A DNA stretch of 64,000 nucleotides from Cyanobacteriota bacterium (lineage in GTDB: Bacteria > Cyanobacteriota > Cyanobacteriia > CACIAM-69d): assembly GCA_022402445.1 (NCBI GenBank), contig JAKRSF010000006.1:274540-338539 (forward strand), read 5' to 3'. How positions within the stretch are numbered: position 1 is the stretch's first letter; each line of letters opens with the position of its first letter. Below the pieces are notes generated by a model that made no database searches, was not told the origin of the DNA, and saw nothing but the letters and a program-made list of their open reading frames with translations. Positions 37,101-45,639 of the stretch are shown here, piece after piece. The translations under genes were made by a program, and so were the position numbers.

Positions 37101-37640
37101 CTAGCCTTGGCCCGTGGCCTGATCGAGCATTTTGAACCATTCCCCCACCGCAAACGGCGGCACGGGGATCGTCGTGGCGATCGCGCGATCGCCCACCACC
37201 AGCGGCACCGTCAGGGTCAGGGGAGCGCGGCTATCCATCGTCCCCAGGGCCGCCATCAGGTCATATTCCCCCACATTCGGCGAGGTCGCCGCCAGGGCAA
37301 AGTCATCCGCCAGGGACCAGCTTTGGCCACCGCTCGCCACCTGCAAGGGGCGATCGCGATCCACCACGGTTCCCGGAAACGCCGACAGCCGCAGCCGCAC
37401 CGCCGTCACCTGCTGGCCGTCCCCCTCCGTCAGTAGCACCACCTGCCAGGTCCGATCCTCGCGATCGCGCAACGGTTGCAGGGAGCGAAACATCACCCGC
37501 CCCGCCCCCGGTGGATCCAGCGGATATTCATGGACCGACGCGATCGCGCGGCCCGCCCCCAAACCGCTGAGCAGCAGCACCAATACCGCGATCGCCCCCC
37601 ACCGCCGCCAAATTCGCCCTAGACCCGCCATTGCCCACAC
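37101..37640 (-). CDS. DUF3122 secreted protein
   Basis: This 179-residue protein has a clear signal peptide (IWRRWGAIAVLVLLLSGLGAGRAIA, cleavage near 34). It begins SVHEYPLDPPGAGRVMFRSLQPLRD and has WQVVLLTEGDG, VRLRLSAFPGT and the C-terminal VPPFAVGEWFKMLDQA. That is the pattern of DUF3122, a periplasmic family restricted largely to cyanobacteria and without known function. A start at 37631 is equally possible. The gene is convergent with the small acidic protein (8-bp gap). Confidence 0.8.
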   Translation of the reverse strand: MWAMAGLGRIWRRWGAIAVLVLLLSGLGAGRAIASVHEYPLDPPGAGRVMFRSLQPLRDREDRTWQVVLLTEGDGQQVTAVRLRLSAFPGTVVDRDRPLQVASGGQSWSLADDFALAATSPNVGEYDLMAALGTMDSRAPLTLTVPLVVGDRAIATTIPVPPFAVGEWFKMLDQATGQG

Positions 37641-37755
37641 TCCCGAGGAATAAACCGCGATCGCCTTCCCCCAACATAAACGAAATCAAAAACAGCAGCG
37701 CCCCCGAAGAAATCCCCAGGAGCGCCGCCGCATTCGCTTCAGATTTTTCCATCAA

Positions 37756-37836
37756 TGGGCAAGGAGAGACTCGAACTCTCACACCCGAAGGCGTCACATT
37801 TTGAGTGTGATGCGTCTACCATTCCGCCACTTGCCC
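37756..37836 (-). tRNA. tRNA-Leu (anticodon CAA)
   Basis: On the minus strand the acceptor stem GGGCAAG pairs with CTTGCCC, with discriminator A. The D-arm contains GGCGGAATGGTAGACGC. The anticodon stem TCACA/TGTGA encloses the loop CTCAAAA (CAA, reads UUG). A class II variable arm and T-arm GAGTTCGAGTCTC follow. CCA is not encoded. Length is 81 nt. Confidence 0.95.
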
Positions 37837-37907
37837 ACAGGTTTTCGTTCACCGATGACCTAGGGCCTAAGCCACCGAAAAACGGCCTGTTATTTAGCGC
37901 TCAGCCA

Positions 37908-38792
37908 TTATACACGCTGTTCCCGGAAACGCTGCAACAAATCTCGGTACTCCCGGCTGCGGGCCCAGCGATCGATCTCCCGCGCCCGCAGCACCGGCAC
38001 CGGATGGGTCAGGCCCGCCGTCCGCGCCTGCTTCAGCATCATGCCCAACCGCGACTCATCCACCGCATCATAGGCCCGGGCCTGGGCTAAAAACGCCTCC
38101 GGATTCAGCCGCCCCGCCAGCGTCGGCGACCCGCCCGCCAATTTCATCAGCACCGACACCATCGTCATCGGATCCTGGGTCGCCAGCAGGGCCGCGCGAT
38201 CGCACGTCAACTCCGCACAGCGCACCCACTCCATCAACCGCTCCTGCATCCCCTCGGCCACCCAGCGGCCCCAGGACGGCAACTGCCCCGCCGCCAGCAC
38301 CCCCAAATTCGCCAACGTCAAATACACCCCATGCTCACACTTGAGGTGCCCCAACTCATGGGCAATCACCGCCTGAATTTCCGGCGGCGTCAGCAGATCA
38401 ATCAGCGCCGTATGCAGCACCACAAAGGGCCGCCGACCGCGCATGGCGAACGTGTAGGCATTGGGCACCGGATGCTGGCGCACGTACAGCTCCGGCGGCT
38501 CCAGATCCAAAATCCGGCACGCCTCCGTCAGCAGACCGTACAGATCCGGCAGTTGCGTTGGCCCCACCAGCACGCTCGCGGCAATATTTTCGAGATAGAG
38601 CATCTCCTCCGCCACCGGCCCCAGCAGACTCCGCACCAGGGCATCGAGCCCCGGCACCTGCTTGAGCGATCGCGTGGACTCGCGATCGAGGGGGTGGCGA
38701 AACCCATCCGCCCGCAGCCCCAGCAGCCGCACCTTCGCCGTCGGGCTGCCCCCCAAATCCGTCTCGCCCTGCCGTTGCCCTTTCATCACCAT
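37908..38792 (-). CDS. M48 family zinc metalloprotease
   Basis: This protein of about 294 residues has the gluzincin motif AVIAHELGHLKCEHG (~138-150). The downstream Glu-bearing helix (WVRCAELTCDRAALLATQD) supplies the third zinc ligand. The N-terminal part (LRADGFRHPLDRESTRSLKQVPG) is typical of cyanobacterial M48 proteins related to HtpX/Oma1. Membrane association is likely through the hydrophobic LTLANLGVLAAGQLPSWG region. Several Met codons are near the start; 38792 is one reasonable choice. The substrate is unknown, but quality control of membrane proteins is usual for the family. Confidence 0.86.
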   Translation of the reverse strand: MVMKGQRQGETDLGGSPTAKVRLLGLRADGFRHPLDRESTRSLKQVPGLDALVRSLLGPVAEEMLYLENIAASVLVGPTQLPDLYGLLTEACRILDLEPPELYVRQHPVPNAYTFAMRGRRPFVVLHTALIDLLTPPEIQAVIAHELGHLKCEHGVYLTLANLGVLAAGQLPSWGRWVAEGMQERLMEWVRCAELTCDRAALLATQDPMTMVSVLMKLAGGSPTLAGRLNPEAFLAQARAYDAVDESRLGMMLKQARTAGLTHPVPVLRAREIDRWARSREYRDLLQRFREQRV

Positions 38793-38926
38793 GGCCCTAC
38801 CCCACAACGCCCCGAATCAAGCCGCCAACCCCGGAAGCTAACCCGAGCCCCCGGAGTTTTCTTTATAGCGCACTGGCCCGGTCCAGGGGCGGGCTGAACC
38901 GGCCTAACCGCCGCAGTGGCCAGACC

Positions 38927-40303
38927 CTAGGACAGGGTTGCCGCCGTTTCCGGCACGGGGGCTTGGCTATCGGGGGTGTCCAGACGCTCAATGCGAGCCC
39001 CGGCATTTTGCAGCTTGAACTCCAGACGCTCATAGCCGCGATCGAGGTGATGCAGACCAAAGATCGTCGTTTTGCCCCGGGCCGCCAAGCCCGCCAGCAC
39101 CAGCGCCGCCGACGCCCGCAGATCCGTCGCCATCACCGGCGCACCGGACAGGAACGGCACCCCTTCGATGATGGCATTGCGCCCCTTCACGCGGATATTG
39201 GCCCCCAGGCGCTTCAGTTCCGCCACGTGGCGCATCCGGTTTTCAAACACCGTTTCCGTGACCACGCTGCTGCCCTCGCTGAGGGTCAAGAGGGTGGTGA
39301 ACTGGGCCTGCATGTCCGTCGGAAAGCCCGGAAAGGGCAAGGTTTCAATGTCCGTGCCGATGCGGCGATCGCCGGGGACCACCCGCAGCACATCGGCCCC
39401 ATCCTGGATGATCTTCACGCCGATCGCCTCCAGTTTCGCCACCGTCGCCGTCATATGTTCCGGCACCACCGGCCCCACGGACAGCTCCGAATCGGAAATG
39501 GCCCCGGCGATCAAAAACGTCCCCGCCTCGATGCGGTCCGGCACGATCGCGTAATCGGTCCCATGGAGGCGATCGCGGCCCACCACCGTAATCGTATCCG
39601 TCCCCGCGCCGCGAATCTCCGCCCCCATCGCCCGACAGAAATTCGCCAAATCCACCACCTCCGGCTCCCGGGCCGCATTCTCCAGCACCGTCTCCCCATC
39701 CGCCAGCGTCGCCGCCATCATCAGGGTTTCCGTCGCCCCCACACTGGGGTAATCCAAATAGATCCGAGCCCCCTTCAGACGGCCCCCCGGCACCGCCGCA
39801 TGGACAATGCCCCCCTCAATCTGCACCAGCGCCCCCATGGACTGGAGCCCGCGCACATGCAATTCCACCGGACGCGCCCCAATGGCACAGCCCCCCGGCA
39901 GCGGCACCCGCGCCTCCCCCATCCGCGCAATCAGCGGGCCGATCGCGAAGAAACTCGCCCGCAACTTACTGACAATTTCATAGGGCGCTTCCGCCCGGTC
40001 CACCGTCCGCCCATCGATATCCCACACGGTGCCCTGCGATCGGCACTTCAGCCCCAGGGACGTGAGCACCTGGACCATCCGCCCCACGTCCACCAGTTCA
40101 GGAATATTACGCAGTCGGCATTCATCGGAACACAGCAGCGTCGCCGCCAGGACCACCAGGGCCGCATTCTTCGCCCCCGACACGGGCAGCAGGCCAGACA
40201 GGCGGTGGCCGCCCCAGATTTCGAGTACGGGACCGTCCGTGGGGAGCGATCCGGAGACAGGGTTGATTTCAGGCAGGGGATTAATGGCTGTATCCTCCAG
40301 CAA
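38927..40303 (-). CDS. murA: UDP-N-acetylglucosamine 1-carboxyvinyltransferase MurA
   Basis: MurA transfers enolpyruvate from PEP to UDP-GlcNAc, the first committed step of peptidoglycan synthesis. The 458-residue protein has [17 protein letters not shown] (substrate-binding Lys/Asn), the catalytic Cys in [15 protein letters not shown] (the fosfomycin target), [17 protein letters not shown] with the conserved Asp, and [17 protein letters not shown]. The C-terminus is slightly longer than in E. coli, ending in a Pro/Ala-rich tail. Confidence 0.97.
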   Translation of the reverse strand: MLEDTAINPLPEINPVSGSLPTDGPVLEIWGGHRLSGLLPVSGAKNAALVVLAATLLCSDECRLRNIPELVDVGRMVQVLTSLGLKCRSQGTVWDIDGRTVDRAEAPYEIVSKLRASFFAIGPLIARMGEARVPLPGGCAIGARPVELHVRGLQSMGALVQIEGGIVHAAVPGGRLKGARIYLDYPSVGATETLMMAATLADGETVLENAAREPEVVDLANFCRAMGAEIRGAGTDTITVVGRDRLHGTDYAIVPDRIEAGTFLIAGAISDSELSVGPVVPEHMTATVAKLEAIGVKIIQDGADVLRVVPGDRRIGTDIETLPFPGFPTDMQAQFTTLLTLSEGSSVVTETVFENRMRHVAELKRLGANIRVKGRNAIIEGVPFLSGAPVMATDLRASAALVLAGLAARGKTTIFGLHHLDRGYERLEFKLQNAGARIERLDTPDSQAPVPETAATLS

Positions 40304-40507
40304 GCGCGCCGAGTTGCTAACTGTGTCGATTTATTTTTCGTCTAGATTTTACCCAAATCTCACCGATTGACAAGCGACCCACTTTTCTGATAGCTCGCGG
40401 CGCGGTGGGGCGCTCCCCTTCCCCAAAAACTTTTTTGCCGTTGGGGGTTGCTTTTTCGGGGCGACGTAGCTACTATTGAACTCGTCCAAAAAAACAAAAC
40501 AACTTCT

Positions 40508-40591
40508 GCGGAACTGGCGGAATTGGTAGACGCGCAAGATTCAGGTTCTTGTGTCTTTCGAGACTTCCGGGTTCAAGTCCCGGGTTCCGCA
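40508..40591 (+). tRNA. tRNA-Leu (anticodon CAG)
   Basis: The acceptor stem GCGGAAC pairs with GTTCCGC, with discriminator A. The D-arm is GGCGGAATTGGTAGACGC. The anticodon stem CAAGA/TCTTG encloses TTCAGGT (CAG, reads CUG). A class II variable arm is present, then T-arm CGGGTTCAAGTCCCG. Length is 84 nt and CCA is not encoded. Confidence 0.96.
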
Positions 40592-40725
40592 TTAAGCCAG
40601 ATTTCATCGATTTACCGCATCACCTGGGGACGTAAATCCTAAGTCTTTTTTCAAAGGGTTGGGATTTTGACTAAACTCCAGGTGATCTTTTTTTGCCTGG
40701 GCATTGCCTCAGGAATTACCGGCTA

Positions 40726-41565
40726 ATGTTGACCAGCTTACAGAATCCTTTGGTGAAGCAAATCCGGCGTTTGCATCGGGCGAAGGGGCGGCGGGAGGCG
40801 GGTCAATTTTTGTTGGAGGGGACCCATCTTCTTCAGGAGGCTTGTGCGGTGGGGCAGCCTTTGGATGTGGTGTGCTGTACGGAGGGGTGGTGCGATCGCG
40901 AGCCGGAATTGTGGGGGCGGTTGGGGGCGATCGCGGCGCGGCTGGAGTTGGTGAGTCCGGAGGTGCTGGCGGCCATGGCGACGACGGTGACGCCGGACGG
41001 GGTGATTGCCCTTGCGCCGCGCGATCCGGTGCGCTTTGGTCTGGGGGACGCTGAAACTGACCCTGCTGAACCGGCAGCCCTGGAGCCGTTTCGGGTGGGG
41101 CTGTTGCTGGAAACGGTGCAGGATCCGGGCAATTTGGGCACGATCATTCGGGCGGCGGCGGCCACGGGGGTTGATCGCCTCTGGGTGAGCGCCGACAGTG
41201 TGGATTTGGACCATCCGAAGGTGTTGCGGGCGACGGCGGGCCAGTGGTTCCGGGTACCCTGCGGCGTGTGCAGCGATTCGCTGGCCCTGGTGGATCAGGC
41301 AAAGGCGGCGGGGGTGACGGTCCTAGCGACGACGAGCCTTGAGGTGGCTGGGGCCATGTCCTACTGGGAGGCGGATCTGCGCGGGCCGGTGCTGCTGCTG
41401 TTGGGCAATGAGGGGGCGGGCCTGTCGCCGGCGTTGATGGCGGCGGCGGATGGGCGGGTGTCGATTCCCCTCGCGTCGGGGGTCGAGTCCCTCAATGTGG
41501 CGATCGCGGCGGCCCTGCTGCTCTACGAAGGGGTTCGCCAACGCCAAACAACCCAACCGGATTGA
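40726..41565 (+). CDS. TrmH/SpoU family RNA 2'-O-ribose methyltransferase
   Basis: This 279-residue SPOUT-fold enzyme methylates a ribose in rRNA or tRNA with SAM. It has an N-terminal substrate-binding domain (MLTSLQNPLVKQIRRLHRAKGRREAGQFLLEGTHLL). The three SpoU motifs follow: LLLETVQDPGNLGTIIRAAAATG, LLLLGNEGAGLS and VSIPLASGVESLNVAIAAALLLYE. The first forms the knot entry and the last two bind SAM. The ATG at 40726 matches the family; 40693 is upstream in frame. The exact target nucleotide cannot be told. Confidence 0.92.
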   Translation: MLTSLQNPLVKQIRRLHRAKGRREAGQFLLEGTHLLQEACAVGQPLDVVCCTEGWCDREPELWGRLGAIAARLELVSPEVLAAMATTVTPDGVIALAPRDPVRFGLGDAETDPAEPAALEPFRVGLLLETVQDPGNLGTIIRAAAATGVDRLWVSADSVDLDHPKVLRATAGQWFRVPCGVCSDSLALVDQAKAAGVTVLATTSLEVAGAMSYWEADLRGPVLLLLGNEGAGLSPALMAAADGRVSIPLASGVESLNVAIAAALLLYEGVRQRQTTQPD

Positions 41566-41615
41566 TCTCGATTCAAGGCACCATAAAAAATTCGGGCACC
41601 TAGTCGTAGCGGTGT

Positions 41616-42341
41616 CTAGTCGCGCGATCGCGCCACCGTCAGCAGACCCGACCCCAGCAGCACCAGCGACAGGGCCGTCAGCAGCAGCCCCCAAACCCAG
41701 TAGGGCAACAGCAACTGCTCCGCCATGCGCCCCGTATCCGACAGCATCGCCTGCCCGCCGATCACCACCCGCTCCGTAAACAGATAATCCAACTGGTGAA
41801 AACTGCTGATGCAAGCCTGCACCCCCAGGAATTGCAGCGCAAAATACTGCATCCACACCGGCGCATAGAGGGGAATCGCCGCGATCGCCACCCCCAGGCC
41901 CACAATCATCGCCACCCCAAACCCCGTCCGCACCCACAGGGCCGCCGACAGCAGCAGCAAACAGCCCAACCCAAACAGCCCCAACTGCACCCGGGGCAGC
42001 CGCAGCACCGACAGCCGCAGCAGCAGCATCCCCGCCAACGACGGCCCCACCAGCCCCGCCGCCGCCACCAGCGCCCGCCCCGCACCCCCCAGCCACAAGC
42101 CACCGCTATGGAACGCCAAACCGCTGCCGTTGGCATACAGCATCAGCCGCTCGAACCGCCCCCCCAGCAGCATCGCCATCAGCCCGTGGCCCATCTCGTG
42201 GAACCAGGTCGCCAGAATCGAGAACGGATACAGCACAAACGCCCCCAACGGCACCTGCCACAGCACCACCGTCGCGATCGCCGCCCCCATCAGCCACAGC
42301 AGCGCCTCCCCCCCACCCCGTTGCGATTGCCTAGCCCCCAT
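41616..42341 (-). CDS. M50-like membrane metallopeptidase
   Basis: This 241-residue protein has about six hydrophobic segments and the zinc motif FHEMGHGLMAMLLGG (~46-60) inside the membrane region. That fits the M50B-like group found widely in cyanobacteria and actinobacteria. A second conserved Asp-bearing motif typical of S2P (NxxPxxxxDG) was not seen, so proteolytic activity is less certain. It ends 5 bp after the response-regulator stop and is read in the same direction, so the regulator and peptidase may share a transcript. Confidence 0.75.
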   Translation of the reverse strand: MGARQSQRGGGEALLWLMGAAIATVVLWQVPLGAFVLYPFSILATWFHEMGHGLMAMLLGGRFERLMLYANGSGLAFHSGGLWLGGAGRALVAAAGLVGPSLAGMLLLRLSVLRLPRVQLGLFGLGCLLLLSAALWVRTGFGVAMIVGLGVAIAAIPLYAPVWMQYFALQFLGVQACISSFHQLDYLFTERVVIGGQAMLSDTGRMAEQLLLPYWVWGLLLTALSLVLLGSGLLTVARSRD

Positions 42342-42346
42342 CGCCC

Positions 42347-43060
42347 CTAGCCCTCCTCCGGTGGATTAAACCGATAGCCAACCCCGCGCACCGTCTGGAT
42401 AAAACTACTGCGGCTCGCATTCGTATCAATTTTTTTGCGGATCTGCCCAATGTGGACATCCACCACCCGGTGATCCCCCACATAGTCATAGTCCCAAACC
42501 CGCTGGAGCAACTCCTGGCGCGTCCACACCTTCCCCGGATGGCTCGCCAGAAAATGCAACAAATTAAACTCCAGCGCCGTCAGAACAATGGCCTCCCCCG
42601 CGATCGACAGCTCCCGCAGGTCCGGGTCAATCTCCACCGCCCCAAACTTCAGCTTCGGCTGGCTGGGCTCCTCCGCCACCGGCGCAATGCGGACCCGCTT
42701 GAGGATCGCCCGCACCCGCATCGCCAACTCCGACACACTAAAAGGCTTGGTGAGGTAATCATCCGCCCCCTGGGAAAAGGCTTTCATCTTGTCGCCCTCG
42801 TCCGAAAGGCTCGTGAGCATCAGCACGTAGACCCCCGTACGGGCCTGCATGGTTTTGCAAAGCTCATAGCCCGTCGTGTCCGGCAGGTTCACGTCCAGGA
42901 TCACCAGGTCCGGCTTGAAGCGCTCAAAAATTTCCAGCGCCGTCCGTCCATCCTCGGCCGAGCGGATTTCATACTCCTGCTGGCTCAGGTAACGAAACAC
43001 CAGATTGCGGATCGGTGGATCGTCGTCCACCACGAGTAGTTTTGCTGGAGTTTCGGTCAT
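42347..43060 (-). CDS. OmpR/PhoB-family response regulator
   Basis: This 237-residue two-domain regulator has a receiver domain (LLVVDDDPPIRNLVF; phosphoacceptor Asp in LVILDVNLPDT, ~54; LMLTSLSDEGD; DDYLTKPFSVSEL with the conserved Lys). A winged-helix DNA-binding domain follows (LTALEFNLLHFLASHPGKVWTRQELLQRVWDYDY, then VVDVHIGQIRKKI and IQTVRGVGYRF). The ATG at 43060 is the family start; the frame is open 77 codons further. It is not RpaA or RpaB as I know them. No histidine kinase is adjacent. M50-like peptidase follows. Confidence 0.93.
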   Translation of the reverse strand: MTETPAKLLVVDDDPPIRNLVFRYLSQQEYEIRSAEDGRTALEIFERFKPDLVILDVNLPDTTGYELCKTMQARTGVYVLMLTSLSDEGDKMKAFSQGADDYLTKPFSVSELAMRVRAILKRVRIAPVAEEPSQPKLKFGAVEIDPDLRELSIAGEAIVLTALEFNLLHFLASHPGKVWTRQELLQRVWDYDYVGDHRVVDVHIGQIRKKIDTNASRSSFIQTVRGVGYRFNPPEEG

Positions 43061-43629
43061 CGCCCTTTTGCCAGAATTGTGATGGACGTCGGATGCACGG
43101 GGATGGGGACAAGTCTTTGAACTGCAAACGACCGTTCCGCGACGTTGCCAGCGCAAGCCAAAGATAGCACCGGTCTCGGGACTGCCCCAATGGACCGGGG
43201 GGGTTGGGCCAGGGGGGGGTGGGGGTGGGAGGCGATCGCGGGGGCAAAAACTCCCTGAAACGCTGGCTTGTATTTTATCAAACCATCGCAACCTAACCCA
43301 GTCAGGACGGGCAACACAACGATTTTGCGGATGTGTTACATTGGCGGTGAATTTGTTGGTGTTTCTCCAATCATGATGGCCCCTAGTCAGGGTGATTTGT
43401 TAATAATCATCTCCGATCTATAGCCTGGAGGCGGGGGAGGCTGCCGGGGCCGGTGGATCTGGGGGGATTGGGGGTGTGGGGTGACGCGATCGCGCTGAGC
43501 AGTCCGTCCGGTTCGATTTGACGAAAGATTTGTTAGCCTAAATCTGCCCCGGATGTCCTGAAATTGGGCATTTTGAACCTGGGGCCGCTCCCGCCTCTAA
43601 ACCCTTGTTGATCGCCTTATTGATCGCGC
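43061..43629. other. Divergent intergenic region (569 bp)
   Basis: It lies between the response-regulator gene (leftward) and the CPP1-like gene (rightward). TTGACG at 43518 followed by TAAATC at 43539 is a possible but short-spaced rightward promoter. Around 43320-43410 the sequence turns AT-rich (TTACATTGG, TTGTTAATAATC) and may hold the leftward promoter. The open frame upstream of 43060 is G/C-run-rich and I do not treat it as coding. Confidence 0.4.
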
Positions 43630-44253
43630 ATGAGTACCCCGAATCCCTACGAACAGCTTGGTGTGACTGAAGATGCGTCCTTTGATGAGATTCAGGGGGC
43701 GCGTGATCGGCTATTGCAGGAGCATGAGAGCGATCGCAAGCGATCGGAGGCGGTGGAGATGGCCTACGATGCGGTGCTGATGGATCGGCTGCGGCTGCGG
43801 CAGGAGGGGCGCATTAAGGTGCCCGATCGCATCCGGTTTCCGGAGCGGGTGGAGCCGAAGCCGGCGGCGGTGATGCCGAAGGAGACGACGCGGCAGATGC
43901 CCGGTTGGCTGCGGGGGCTGTTGGATCGGCCGACGCGGGCGGAGCTGCTGTGGCCGTCGGTGATTTATGGGGCGATCGCGGGGGCGAGTGTGCTGGCGGG
44001 GGCGGGGAATCCGGCGCTGCTGCAACTGCTGCTGTCGGTGGGGGTGGGCTCTTGTGTGTATTTCCTCAACCGGAAGGAGCGGCGCTTTGGGCGATCGGTG
44101 CTGCTGTCGGTGCTGGGGCTGGTGGTGGGGTTGATCCTGGGGACGGCGATCGCGTCGATTCCGCTGCTGGCGAGTTTGCCGATGGGGCCGGAGCCGGTGT
44201 CGGCGATGGTGACGGTGCTGGCCCTGTGGTTGACGAGTAATTTTTTGCGTTAG
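43630..44253 (+). CDS. CPP1-like (chaperone-like protein of POR) membrane protein
   Basis: This 207-residue protein begins with a short J-like domain (MSTPNPYEQLGVTEDASFDEIQGARDRL) without an HPD. It continues with RFPERVEPKP and LLDRPTRAELLWPSVIYG, then three to four hydrophobic segments (~118-205). This is the pattern of CPP1/DUF3353, which in plants stabilises protochlorophyllide oxidoreductase at thylakoids. In cyanobacteria the role is inferred from that. Confidence 0.88.
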   Translation: MSTPNPYEQLGVTEDASFDEIQGARDRLLQEHESDRKRSEAVEMAYDAVLMDRLRLRQEGRIKVPDRIRFPERVEPKPAAVMPKETTRQMPGWLRGLLDRPTRAELLWPSVIYGAIAGASVLAGAGNPALLQLLLSVGVGSCVYFLNRKERRFGRSVLLSVLGLVVGLILGTAIASIPLLASLPMGPEPVSAMVTVLALWLTSNFLR

Positions 44254-44275
44254 GGCTCGGGGTTAAGGCTCCAGA

Positions 44276-45400
44276 TCAGGGCGCTGGGTTGGGGCTCTGG
44301 GCGATCGCCTGGGCGACGGCCTGCTGCATTTGCGCCATGAATTGCTCGGGGGAAAAGTGGTTGCGCCGCTGGGCGAGGCGATCGCGCAGGCGGTTCAGTT
44401 CGTCTGGATCGGCTAGGACGGCGCTGATGCGATCGGCGGCGTCGCTGGCGTGGCGGAAGCACAGGGATCGCTGCTCGTCCCCGAGGATTTCCACCTGGCC
44501 GCCGCGATCGCGCACGAACGGCACCGCCCCGGTTTTCATCATCTCCGCCACGGAAATGCCGAAGGGTTCCGGTTTGAGGTGCAGGCCGTAACGGCAGCGG
44601 GCCATCAGGGCCATGTAGTCCCGGTAGCTCAGGCCCTCGTGGAGCGTCACCCAGTCGGCATTTTCGGCGACGAGGCGTTTCAGTTTTTTCAAATACCGCC
44701 AGCCGTAGACGCCGCCGCCGCCGCCCGTCAGATGCAATTTCACGGGAAAGCCGCGATCGCGCACCCGCCGCAGGACCAAAATCGCATTGTGGGGCTGTTT
44801 CGCCTCCGTCAGCCGCCCGCTGCAAATAAATGCCTCTTCCTTTTCCTCCCAGGGGATTTCGGGGGCATTCACCAGCACCGGCGGATAGATCACTTGGGCA
44901 TCGAGGCCGTTGGTTTGGGCGAAGCGATCGGCGGTGTAGCGGGAGTTGGCCAGGGACAGGTTAGCGCGCAGGTGTACCTGGGAAAATTGCGAGAGCCAAT
45001 ATAAATTCTCGTGTTCCAGCACCCGCACCCAATGGACATACTGCACGCCGGGGCGACCGAGATCGACGGCGTTATAGCCGGAAATGGGCAGGGCGCGCGG
45101 GTCGGCGTGGCGTTTGAAGTAGCGAATAAATCCCTGCAAAAACGCCTTCCGCAGGGTGCCGCTGTTGGCCATCAGCCATTCCACCAGGGGCCGCGCGATC
45201 GCGCCGTATTGGGTCCGCACGGGCAGATTTTCCGGCACCTGGGTTTCGTACATGCGATTGAGCCGCGCCAGGTCGATGGGCACCAGGGTCATCACCTCCA
45301 GGTCGTAGTGATCCTTGAGGGCTTCGAGGATCCACAGGGCGACCGCTTCGGCCCCCCCGCCCGTGAACAGTGGATAAAATAGGACGATTTTGGGTGCCAT
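44276..45400 (-). CDS. Family 4 glycosyltransferase
   Basis: This 374-residue GT-B enzyme begins APKIVLFYPLFTGGGAEAVALWI (Gly-rich loop). VHWVRVLEHEN and SLANSRYTADRF lie in the N-domain. The C-domain shows AFICSGRLTEAKQPHNAI, LTGGGGGVYGWRYLKKLKRL, VTLHEGLSYRDYMALMARCRYGLHLK and EPFGISVAEMMKTGAVPFV, which includes the EX7E catalytic element. The overall pattern resembles ALG11-type mannosyltransferases. No sugar donor can be read. It stands alone between CPP1-like and sbcD. Confidence 0.85.
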   Translation of the reverse strand: MAPKIVLFYPLFTGGGAEAVALWILEALKDHYDLEVMTLVPIDLARLNRMYETQVPENLPVRTQYGAIARPLVEWLMANSGTLRKAFLQGFIRYFKRHADPRALPISGYNAVDLGRPGVQYVHWVRVLEHENLYWLSQFSQVHLRANLSLANSRYTADRFAQTNGLDAQVIYPPVLVNAPEIPWEEKEEAFICSGRLTEAKQPHNAILVLRRVRDRGFPVKLHLTGGGGGVYGWRYLKKLKRLVAENADWVTLHEGLSYRDYMALMARCRYGLHLKPEPFGISVAEMMKTGAVPFVRDRGGQVEILGDEQRSLCFRHASDAADRISAVLADPDELNRLRDRLAQRRNHFSPEQFMAQMQQAVAQAIAQSPNPAP

Positions 45401-45422
45401 AGGGTAGCGTTGGGGGCGGGGG

Positions 45423-45464
45423 CGATGGGTGGGGGCTTTGCCCCGATGGGTGGGGGCGTTGCCC
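45423..45464. repeat. 21-bp tandem repeat, two copies
   Basis: CGATGGGTGGGGGCTTTGCCC and CGATGGGTGGGGGCGTTGCCC are adjacent and differ at one base. They lie between the glycosyltransferase start and sbcD. The G-run core also resembles the repeat near 3785. Confidence 0.65.
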
Positions 45465-45639
45465 CGATCGCGGCGCGGGGCTTCGTGGACGGTGGTTTTC
45501 TCAGGATCTGGCCCCCAGGATATGGGACTCAGGATCCTCCGGCGGGGTCAGGGGAAATGGAGTTGGGGCGGCGATCGCCGGTTCGAGGGGGCGCGCCTGC
45601 CGTCGGGGGCGATCGCCATTGTAGATAGGGCATTAGGGC

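Noticed and set aside
37528-37797. 89-codon leftward frame overlapping DUF3122, with a hydrophobic segment LGISSGALLFLISFMLG
   Set aside because: The short hydrophobic part could be a small membrane protein, but the frame extends through the tRNA-Leu gene at one end and the DUF3122 start at the other, and no family is recognised.
38963-40345. 460-codon plus-strand frame opposite murA
   Set aside because: The product is His/Arg/Gln-rich low-complexity sequence, typical of an antisense frame; murA carries all catalytic motifs.
42347-43060. RpaA or RpaB assignment for the OmpR-type regulator
   Set aside because: The receiver and C-terminal sequences do not match either as I recall them; no gene symbol is given.
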